From Candidatus Moraniibacteriota bacterium (GTDB lineage: Bacteria; Patescibacteriota; Minisyncoccia; Moranbacterales; DUUL01), in NCBI GenBank assembly GCA_018399935.1, contig JAGYNP010000076.1:1-5399 (forward strand): DNA of 5,399 nucleotides. The letters run 5' to 3'. Below the pieces are notes generated by a model. That model worked only from the letters and a program-made list of their open reading frames with translations. It made no database searches and had not been told where the DNA came from. Positions within the stretch are counted from its first letter, which is position 1. Each line of letters starts with the position of its first letter. Shown one piece after another: positions 1-4,292 of the stretch. Position numbers and translations under genes: made by a program.

Positions 1-860
1 GGAATTATATAAAGAATATTTTCAAAAAACACTGTGTCTAAAAATTTCTGAATATAAATACTTTTAGAAATAGGTAAAGCTACCCCAGAAGTTTCTGAAA
101 TTGCTACAAATTTCAAATAGGCAAAAGAGGCTGGCAAAGCTATTAAAACCGAAATCAAACCATAAAGCATCCCTTCCCAAATAAAAGGCATCCGAATATA
201 ATTATTAGAAGCCCCAACCAACCGCATTATTTCGACTTCTCTATTGTGAGCGAACATAGTAATTCTAACTGTATTAAATGTAATCAAAATTGCCACTATA
301 ACCAAAGTTATTCCCAAAGCCAAACCTGTTTGTTGACTAGATTTTATTTCAGCCCCAAAACTATTTATTACACTACTGTGTTTGTCATAGTTAACAGTAT
401 TAATATAATCTTTTAATTGACTTTCTTCCACCATCCTAGCTATTAATTCATAATCCTGGGGATCGCGAGCTTTAATATTTAAAGTTGGCTCAAAAGGATT
501 TGATTCAATCTCTTTTAAAGATTTTATTAGAATATCATTATTAGTATTTTCAGTTTTAAATTCCTCTAAAGCTTGCTCTTTAGAAATATACTCAACTTCA
601 ACCACTTCTTGATATTGACTAAATTCATTCTTAGCTTCTAAAACTTTTTCCTTTTTAGTATCAGATTTAAAATAAACTGCAATACTTATTTTTTCTTTGA
701 TATCATTTAATAACAATTCTTCTGACATCACTACCGCTATTTGAATATTGATTATAAACAATGTAACCACAATAATACTAATTGTTGCTACAGAAAGCCA
801 ACCATTTCTATAAAAATTCTTAAAACCAGCTTTTATTGATCGCAAAATTCTTAATTTCAT
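1..860 (-). CDS. ftsX: Cell-division protein FtsX, permease-like subunit (3' end beyond the window)
   Basis: FtsX is the membrane partner of the FtsE ATPase; in known systems the pair transmits ATP hydrolysis across the membrane to activate peptidoglycan hydrolases at the septum. The frame is open from ATG at 858-860 to the left edge, giving 286 residues without a stop. The family is usually about 300 aa, so only a short C-terminal piece should be missing. Family features visible in order: cytoplasmic N-terminus with NGWLSVATIS at about 19-28; TM1 about 23-45; an extracellular domain about 46-175 with YISKEQALEEF near 91-101 and NPFEP near 121-125; TM2 about 178-200; then the conserved cytoplasmic stretch HNREVEIMRLVGAS at 205-218 followed by a PFIWEG motif; further TM segments after 229. 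The start lies 3 nt after the ftsE stop, so the two are almost certainly one transcript with coupled translation. No Shine-Dalgarno sequence is visible. Assignment is secure. Confidence 0.96.
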   Translation of the reverse strand, partial: MKLRILRSIKAGFKNFYRNGWLSVATISIIVVTLFIINIQIAVVMSEELLLNDIKEKISIAVYFKSDTKKEKVLEAKNEFSQYQEVVEVEYISKEQALEEFKTENTNNDILIKSLKEIESNPFEPTLNIKARDPQDYELIARMVEESQLKDYINTVNYDKHSSVINSFGAEIKSSQQTGLALGITLVIVAILITFNTVRITMFAHNREVEIMRLVGASNNYIRMPFIWEGMLYGLISVLIALPASFAYLKFVAISETSGVALPISKSIYIQKFLDTVFFENILYII

Positions 861-863
861 CTT

Positions 864-1556
864 TTATTTTTTATTATTTAAATCATATTTTCCAGTTTCT
901 TTATCACTAATTATCTTACCATCTTCCAAAACAATTACTCTTTTATCTAACTTGTCGACTGCTTCTCTGTCATGAGTAGCCAAAATGATAGTAGTACCAT
1001 ATTTATTAATTTTAATCAAAGATTCCAAAACACTCCAACTTGAATCTGGATCCAAATTTCCAGTTGGCTCATCGGCAATTAAAACTTTTGGCCGATTAAC
1101 TAAAGCCCTAGCTATTGAAACTCTTTGCTGTTCTCCTCCTGAAATTTGATTAGGATATTTATCTTCTAATCCAGCCAAACCAACAATTTCTAAAATTTTT
1201 GGCACATCCTCAGCAATTTCTTTATCACTTTTCCCAGAAACCTCCATAGCAAAAGCTACATTTTCAAAAACATTTTTTTTAGGTAAAAGTTTGAAATCTT
1301 GAAAAACCATTCCAACATCTCGACGATGTTGCCAAATTTTTTTCTTCTTAAACTCAGCTATATTTTCATCATTAAAAATAATTTCCCCCGAAGTTGGCTT
1401 TTCTTCAGCATGCAATAATCTAGCTAAAGTCGACTTTCCCGCTCCGGAAGAACCAATAATTGAAATAAACTCTTTTTCTTTAATTTTAAAACTAACATTC
1501 TCTAAAGCTGGAACATCTCCAATATAAACCTTTGAAACGTTTTTACATTCAATCAT
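864..1556 (-). CDS. ftsE: Cell-division ATP-binding protein FtsE
   Basis: ABC-type ATPase of 230 aa, usual length for FtsE, acting on the cytoplasmic face with FtsX. All nucleotide-binding motifs are intact: Walker A GSSGAGKST at 35-43 (Lys41), Q-loop Gln86 within VFQDFKLLP, signature SGGEQQR at 139-145, Walker B VLIADEP at 158-164 (Asp162, catalytic Glu163), D-loop GNLD at 166-169, and switch His195 in ATHD. The FQDFKLL segment and the immediately following ftsX separate it from lipoprotein (LolD-type) and MacB-type ATPases. It starts at ATG 1554-1556 with an AT-rich leader and no recognisable ribosome binding site, and ends in TAA. In many bacteria ftsE directly follows prfB; here a four-helix-bundle gene and 93 nt of repeat-bearing sequence separate them, so it may depend on read-through from prfB or on the weak promoter proposed at 1580-1606. 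Confidence 0.97.
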   Translation of the reverse strand: MIECKNVSKVYIGDVPALENVSFKIKEKEFISIIGSSGAGKSTLARLLHAEEKPTSGEIIFNDENIAEFKKKKIWQHRRDVGMVFQDFKLLPKKNVFENVAFAMEVSGKSDKEIAEDVPKILEIVGLAGLEDKYPNQISGGEQQRVSIARALVNRPKVLIADEPTGNLDPDSSWSVLESLIKINKYGTTIILATHDREAVDKLDKRVIVLEDGKIISDKETGKYDLNNKK

Positions 1557-1579
1557 ATTATTGTTTTAGTTTAAATTTT

Positions 1580-1606
1580 ATTTTAAATACACATTAACTT
1601 TATCAA
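1580..1606 (-). promoter_or_regulatory. Weak candidate sigma-70-type promoter for ftsEX
   Basis: Reading the minus strand, TTGATA (1601-1606) is followed after 15 bp by TAAAAT (1580-1585); a second TAAAAT overlaps at 1575-1580 with 20-bp spacing. Both hexamers resemble consensus but the spacings are off the 17-bp optimum, and such AT-rich sequence produces matches by chance. If real, it would restart transcription of ftsEX after the inserted four-helix gene, with a leader of about 15-20 nt. Confidence 0.25.
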
Positions 1607-1622
1607 AATTCTTAAAAATAGC

Positions 1623-1664
1623 GGGGCGTCATCAGTCGCTAGCCATCAGTCATCGGTTATCGGT
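1623..1664 (-). repeat. Array of degenerate 7-bp repeats at the 3' end of the four-helix gene
   Basis: On the minus strand this stretch divides into consecutive heptads: ACCGATA, ACCGATG, ACTGATG, GCTAGCG, ACTGATG, ACGCCCC. The first three and the fifth fit a consensus of about ACYGATR. The array overlaps the last codons of the four-helix gene: its TGA stop falls at the boundary of the second and third heptads, and residues TDN-Arg are repeat-encoded. The 11-bp unit CATCAGTCATC at 1644-1654 on the plus strand is perfectly inverted at 2029-2039. The higher GC content stands out from the AT-rich surroundings. Confidence 0.8.
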
Positions 1665-2057
1665 TTCTGACATCTTCTGGTGAGTGGATTTTATAAAACT
1701 ATTTATTCTCTTGTTTAACTGCTCATATTCTGAAAATATTTTTCTAGCCTCTTCTTTACTTAAATACTTTAAACCCTGGGAAAGAAAAAGGAAATTTTGA
1801 ACTTCGCACACAGATCCTCGAGCATTATAATAAAATTTTATTTTGTCCTTATAATGAAATCTTCCAAAGCCTTCCGCAATATTAGCTCCAACCGAAGAAG
1901 ACGCTCTTCTTAATTGATTAGTGATCCCGTATTTTTCATTATCAGGAAAATTTTCCGTTATTTCATAAATCTTAACTGACAATCTGTTAGATTCTTTCCA
2001 AATATTTAAATCATAGAAATGCTGGATTGATGACTGATGACCGTTTACTGTTGACAC
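1650..2057 (-). CDS. Four-helix-bundle protein (S23-like / 23S rRNA intervening-sequence protein family)
   Basis: Small 135-aa protein of the four-helix-bundle family first seen encoded inside 23S rRNA intervening sequences and also related to the Avd accessory protein of diversity-generating retroelements; its cellular function is not established. Diagnostic features are visible: FYDLNIWKESNRL at 14-26, the signature QLRRASSSVGANIAEGFGR at 48-66, and RGSVCEVQNFL at 80-90. Predicted helices lie at about 16-35, 41-65, 69-95 and 101-125. The start is GTG at 2055-2057; no ATG lies between it and the conserved core. The gene begins 7 nt after the prfB stop, so it is probably on the prfB transcript. 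Residues 4-12 and 132-135 are encoded by 7-bp repeats that flank the gene in inverted orientation, so its termini are repeat-derived and not family-conserved. It interrupts the prfB-ftsE order found in many other bacteria, which suggests an insertion. No reverse transcriptase or variable repeat is in the window, so a DGR role is not supported. Confidence 0.9.
   Translation of the reverse strand: MSTVNGHQSSIQHFYDLNIWKESNRLSVKIYEITENFPDNEKYGITNQLRRASSSVGANIAEGFGRFHYKDKIKFYYNARGSVCEVQNFLFLSQGLKYLSKEEARKIFSEYEQLNKRINSFIKSTHQKMSETDNR
2026..2053 (+). repeat. Array of degenerate 7-bp repeats at the 5' end of the four-helix gene
   Basis: On the plus strand the stretch reads as heptads ATTGATG, ACTGATG, ACCGTTT, ACTGTTG, the same unit family as the array at 1623-1664 but in the opposite orientation relative to the gene. 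GATGACTGATG (2029-2039) is the exact reverse complement of 1644-1654, and GACTGATGAC (2032-2041) that of 1628-1637. The array lies inside the first codons of the four-helix gene and ends 12 bp before the prfB stop codon. Confidence 0.75.
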
Positions 2058-2064
2058 AGATATC

Positions 2065-3226
2065 TTAAACTTTGTTATTTGCCTGCCTCGCCAAAGCGGA
2101 GCGACGGCGGGTAATTTTGGATTTGGTGCTTTTATTTAAATATTTCAAATATTTTTCAATAAACCCTTCTATCTCCCCATTCATAACCCCCTCAACATCC
2201 GAAACTTCATGCCCCGTTCGATGATCTTTAACCAACTTATAAGGGTGAAAAACATAGGACCTGATTTGATTTCCCCATTCAGCTGATTTATATTCTCCTT
2301 TAATAGCTTCTTGCTCTTTTTTCTGCTTTTCTTCCAGATATTGATAGAGTCGAGCTTTTAAAACTTTTATAGCTGATTCTTTGTTTTTAATTTGAGATCT
2401 TTCATTTTGACAAGTCGCTACAACATTGGTTGGCAAATGAGTAATTCTAACAGCTGAATCAGTGGTGTTGACTGATTGTCCACCCGCACCAGAAGAACGA
2501 AAAACATCTATTCTCAATTCGCTAGGATTAATTTCTATTTCATTATCACTTTCTATAACTGGCCAAATCTCAACTGCTGCAAAAGAAGTTTGCCTCAAAG
2601 AATCGGAGTTAAAAGGAGACTGTCTTACCAAACGATGAACTCCTTTTTCGCCTTTCAAATTACCAAAAACCATTTCTCCACTAACCTCAATTACCACACT
2701 CTTTATTCCAGCTTCTCCCCCTGCAGTTTTATTTAAAATTTTAGTTTTCCAATTTTGATTTTCACAAAAACGCAAATACATTCTCATTAACATTTCCGCC
2801 CAATCTTGAGCATCGTCTCCACCCGCCCCAGCATGAATTTCTAAAATTACTTCATTTTCATCATATTTTTCCTGAAAAAAAGTTTTCTTTTCAAACTCAA
2901 CCAACTCTTTTTTAATTTTTTGATATTCTTCTAAAAGAATTTCCTGACTTTCCAAATCATTTCCTGAAACTTCTTTTAAATAATCCTCTAAACTTTCAAT
3001 ATTTTCTTTTAAAGTACCCCACTTTTCTATTTCTTTTTTTATATTTTCCAATTGTTGATTAATTTTACCAGCTTTTTGAGAATCCCTCCAGAAATCTTCT
3101 TCTTGAGTTTTAATTTCTAATTTTTCTTGTTTTTTTCTTTTCTCATTCCAGTCAAAGACAGTCGCTTAGATAAGCGAATTTAACCTGCATTTTTTTAAAA
3201 TTTTTCTTAATATCCTCTAATTTCAT
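2065..3226 (-). CDS. prfB: Peptide chain release factor 2 (RF2), expressed through a +1 programmed frameshift
   Basis: RF2 releases the finished protein at UAA and UGA stop codons. Translation starts at ATG 3224-3226 and runs 24 codons to an in-frame TGA at 3152-3154. The main body is in the +1 frame from GAC at 3151-3153 (continuing WNEKRKK) to TAA at 2065-2067. The spliced product is 386 aa. Domain 1 is helical and Glu/Lys-rich (about 1-110). The codon-recognition motif SPF is at 203-205, and SSGAGGQ ends in the catalytic GGQ at 248-250; E. coli RF2 has them at 205-207 and 250-252, which confirms the frameshift reconstruction and excludes the TTG at 3051 as a start. RF2 normally ends soon after the FIEKYLK-type helix; here about 20 extra residues follow, of which TRRRSALARQA (about 372-382) is encoded by a GC-rich hairpin repeat. 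It is first in the prfB, four-helix, ftsEX cluster. No Shine-Dalgarno sequence precedes the ATG. Expression is probably autoregulated by RF2 level. Confidence 0.95.
2081..2112 (-). repeat. GC-rich imperfect palindromic (hairpin) repeat inside the 3' end of prfB
   Basis: Arms GCCTGCC + TCGC (2081-2091) pair with GCGA (2101-2104) and, after one bulged C at 2105, GGCGGGT (2106-2112, two G-T pairs), leaving a 9-nt loop. This strongly GC-rich island in an AT-rich genome resembles the GCCCGCC/GGCGGGC dispersed palindromes I recall as common in Patescibacteria genomes; that comparison is from memory, not a search. It lies in frame in prfB and encodes an Arg-rich tail. Being close to the gene end, it may also act as an mRNA 3' stabiliser or attenuator, though no U-run follows it on the minus strand. 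Confidence 0.75.
3151..3157 (-). promoter_or_regulatory. RF2 autoregulatory +1 frameshift site (CTT TGA C)
   Basis: The leader frame reads TGT CTT TGA; slippage of the P-site tRNA from CTT to TTT moves reading to GAC TGG AAT, giving Leu24-Asp25-Trp26. This heptamer is the conserved RF2 frameshift sequence: when RF2 is scarce, slow termination at UGA favours the shift and restores RF2. The conserved internal Shine-Dalgarno-like AGGGGG that normally sits 3 nt before CTT is not present; the bases there are GCGACTGT. A perfect inverted repeat lies just upstream instead. Confidence 0.93.
3162..3177 (-). promoter_or_regulatory. 7-bp inverted repeat (potential hairpin) just upstream of the RF2 frameshift site
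   Basis: On the coding strand TCGCTTA and TAAGCGA flank a 2-nt centre (in practice probably a 6-bp stem with a 4-nt loop). It ends 4 nt before the CTT slip codon. It occupies the place where an internal Shine-Dalgarno element is expected, so a stimulatory or spacing role is possible but unproven; the ribosome would cover part of it when CTT is in the P site. Confidence 0.5.
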
Positions 3227-3232
3227 AATAAT

Positions 3233-3241
3233 ATTTTATCA
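3233..3241 (-). promoter_or_regulatory. Candidate extended -10 element for prfB, implying a very short or absent leader
   Basis: The minus strand carries TGATAAAAT, a TG-extended -10 element with 5 of 6 hexamer matches, ending 6 nt before the prfB ATG. The best -35 at 17-bp spacing is poor (TGTGCA). If used, transcription would start at about the ATG, giving a nearly leaderless mRNA, consistent with the lack of a ribosome binding site. Chance matches are frequent in this AT-rich sequence. Confidence 0.3.
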
Positions 3242-3300
3242 TAAAAATTAAATTGTGCACAGAGACTAAATTTAAAATAAAAATTAAATCATTCAAACTC

Positions 3301-3329
3301 TTGATTATTTTACTGTTTTTAAGGATAAT
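3301..3329 (+). promoter_or_regulatory. Sigma-70-type promoter for tRNA-Thr (and possibly the downstream membrane protein)
   Basis: TTGATT at 3301-3306 and GATAAT at 3324-3329 are separated by exactly 17 bp, matching consensus at 4/6 and 5/6. Transcription would begin near 3336, about 38 nt before the mature tRNA. No terminator is visible between the tRNA and the gene starting 36 nt after it, so both may share this promoter. Confidence 0.55.
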
Positions 3330-3373
3330 AAAAACAAATATTAAATTCAGAATCTTAGACAATTTAAATATAA

Positions 3374-3447
3374 GCCGAAATAGCTCCAATTGGCAGAGCA
3401 ACGCATTCGTAACGCGTAGGTTGCGAGTTCGATTCTCGCTTTCGGCT
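3374..3447 (+). tRNA. tRNA-Thr, anticodon CGT (decodes ACG)
   Basis: A full cloverleaf can be drawn. Acceptor GCCGAAA (3374-3380) pairs with TTTCGGC (3440-3446); T8 and A9 follow; the D arm is GCTC/GAGC with a 9-nt loop containing GG at 3392-3393; the anticodon stem is ACGCA/CGCGT (3401-3405/3413-3417) around the loop TTCGTAA, anticodon CGT at 3408-3410; the variable loop is AGGTT; the T arm is GCGAG/CTCGC around TTCGATT. G1-C72, C2-G71 and anticodon bases G35, U36 fit threonine identity. The anticodon stem closes with an A-C mismatch (31-39). The discriminator is T and no CCA is encoded, so the tail must be added by nucleotidyltransferase. Confidence 0.95.
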
Positions 3448-3483
3448 CAAAAATAAAATAATTCATTTAATTAATTATAAAAA

Positions 3484-4092
3484 ATGTTATTATTTTTTAA
3501 AAGACCTACTACTAAAGAACTTACTAAAATTCTTTTAAAAAAAATTAGATATCCAAAATTAATTTTGCTGATTTTATCAATTTTTATTGGTTATTTAATT
3601 TATAAAGATGGTAATAATTTTTATTTCCATCAAATCTTAAAACAACTTGATTACCTAGGAACTTTTATTGCTGGTTTCTTTTTTGTCTATGGTTTTACTA
3701 CTAGTGCTTCAATCGCTTCCATGTTAGTTTTATCTCCTTTCCAAAATTTCTGGTTAGCCAGTTTCACAGCCCTAACTGGAGCAATGGTAGGAAACTTTTT
3801 TGTATTTAGATTCATGAGAATCTCAATTACCAACGAACTAGACGATTTATCTAAAAATAAACTTCTAAAAATAACCATCTCTAAATTGAGAAATTATACT
3901 CCATTTTTTGTTAGAAGTTATATTATCCCTGCTTTTGCTGGCTTCATTGCAGCTACTCCGCTACCAGATGAATTAGCAGTAGCTTTATTGTCATGGTCAA
4001 GAAATACTTCTATTACCATTTTCTCAATTGTTACTTTTATTATTAATGTTTTCGGAATCTTTATTATAATGTGGTTTGGAAAAATGCTTTAA
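3484..4092 (+). CDS. Polytopic membrane protein of uncertain family (possibly VTT/DedA-like)
   Basis: A 202-aa protein starting at ATG 3484-3486 with a basic N-terminus (KKIR near 19-22) and several hydrophobic segments: about 25-40, 58-83, 88-110, a shorter one about 142-158, and 176-198. Conserved-looking features are YGFTTSASIAS (69-79), the small-residue stretch ALTGAMVGNFF (96-106), which recalls the glycine-rich GAxxG region of DedA/VTT membrane proteins, and ATPLPDELAVALLS (157-170), whose Pro/Asp/Glu in a membrane context could be functional. Between about 112 and 138 is a polar, Lys-rich loop. I do not recognise a definite family; a VTT-type transporter or lipid scramblase relative is a guess. 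It follows tRNA-Thr by 36 nt on the same strand and converges with ftsW. No Shine-Dalgarno sequence is visible. Its sustained hydrophobic pattern supports a real gene. Confidence 0.85.
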   Translation: MLLFFKRPTTKELTKILLKKIRYPKLILLILSIFIGYLIYKDGNNFYFHQILKQLDYLGTFIAGFFFVYGFTTSASIASMLVLSPFQNFWLASFTALTGAMVGNFFVFRFMRISITNELDDLSKNKLLKITISKLRNYTPFFVRSYIIPAFAGFIAATPLPDELAVALLSWSRNTSITIFSIVTFIINVFGIFIIMWFGKML

Positions 4093-4164
4093 GAATCTTA
4101 ATACAAAAAGTTAATTTTTTGCAAACATAAAACTTTTCAGGATGTCAAGTTTAAAGAAAAGAAC

Positions 4165-4252
4165 AATTTTTAATTTTTAAATAAATCTTAAATCATAATT
4201 TTAAAACAAAAACTTTGTTAATACCTTTATTTTAATTTAAAAATTAAAAATT
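4165..4252. repeat. Perfect 18-bp AT-only inverted repeat between convergent genes
   Basis: The 18 bases at 4165-4182 are exactly inverted at 4235-4252, with 52 nt between. The arms contain only A and T, made of AATTTTT-type units. It lies between the 3' ends of the membrane-protein gene and ftsW, so a weak bidirectional terminator is conceivable, but the loop is long and the stem has no GC. No classical GC-rich terminator was found in 4093-4292. Confidence 0.5.
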
Positions 4253-4280
4253 ATTTATAAAATTACAAAATTAAAAATTA
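4240..4280 (+). repeat. Short AAAATTA tandem-like repeats next to the ftsW stop
   Basis: AAAATTA occurs at 4240, 4247, 4259, 4267 and 4274, spaced 7, 12, 8 and 7 bp. The inverse TAATTTT-type unit appears at 4171-4177. This is a low-complexity heptamer array that also forms the right arm of the inverted repeat at 4165-4252; no function is evident. Confidence 0.55.
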
Positions 4281-4292
4281 CGAAATTTTTGC

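Larger units (their letters stand above)
1623..2053 (-). mobile_element. Putative IVS-like element: four-helix gene bounded by inverted heptad-repeat arrays
   Basis: The whole unit of about 430 bp consists of one small ORF with inverted arrays of ACYGATR-like heptads at both ends. The arrays could pair in RNA through at least the 11-bp match 1644-1654/2029-2039, bringing the ends of the ORF together as the terminal stems of 23S rRNA intervening sequences do. It sits between prfB and ftsE, genes that are directly adjacent in many bacteria. There is no transposase, no recombinase and no obvious target-site duplication, so calling it mobile is inference from family, structure and position. Confidence 0.4.

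Noticed and set aside
1623..1664. CRISPR array
   Set aside because: The units are 7 bp and contiguous without spacers, and no cas genes are present.
1623..2053. Diversity-generating retroelement (Avd-like four-helix protein)
   Set aside because: No reverse transcriptase, template/variable repeat pair or C-type lectin target is present in the window; the protein fits the broader four-helix family.
2476..2736. Plus-strand open frame of 86 codons opposite prfB
   Set aside because: It lies wholly antisense to the conserved RF2 body and has no recognisable features.
3049..3051. TTG as the start of prfB
   Set aside because: It would remove most of the N-terminal helical domain. The frame is open upstream to the CTT TGA C site, and joining the 24-codon leader puts SPF and GGQ at the expected residue numbers.
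3151..3226. Frameshift in prfB as a sequencing error or pseudogene
   Set aside because: The break falls exactly at the conserved CTT TGA C site and the rest of the protein is intact, which is the signature of programmed frameshifting.
3207..3456. Overlapping short open frames on both strands around the tRNA
   Set aside because: They run through tRNA-Thr, its promoter and the prfB start, have low-complexity Ile/Leu/Lys content, and look like chance frames in AT-rich DNA.
3687..3878. Minus-strand open frame of 63 codons inside the membrane-protein gene
   Set aside because: It is antisense to a frame with a clear membrane-protein pattern and has no independent support.
4105..4137. Rho-independent terminator from AAAAGTT/AACTTTT after the membrane-protein gene
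   Set aside because: The stem is 7 bp and AT-rich with an 18-nt loop and no following U-run; too weak to call.
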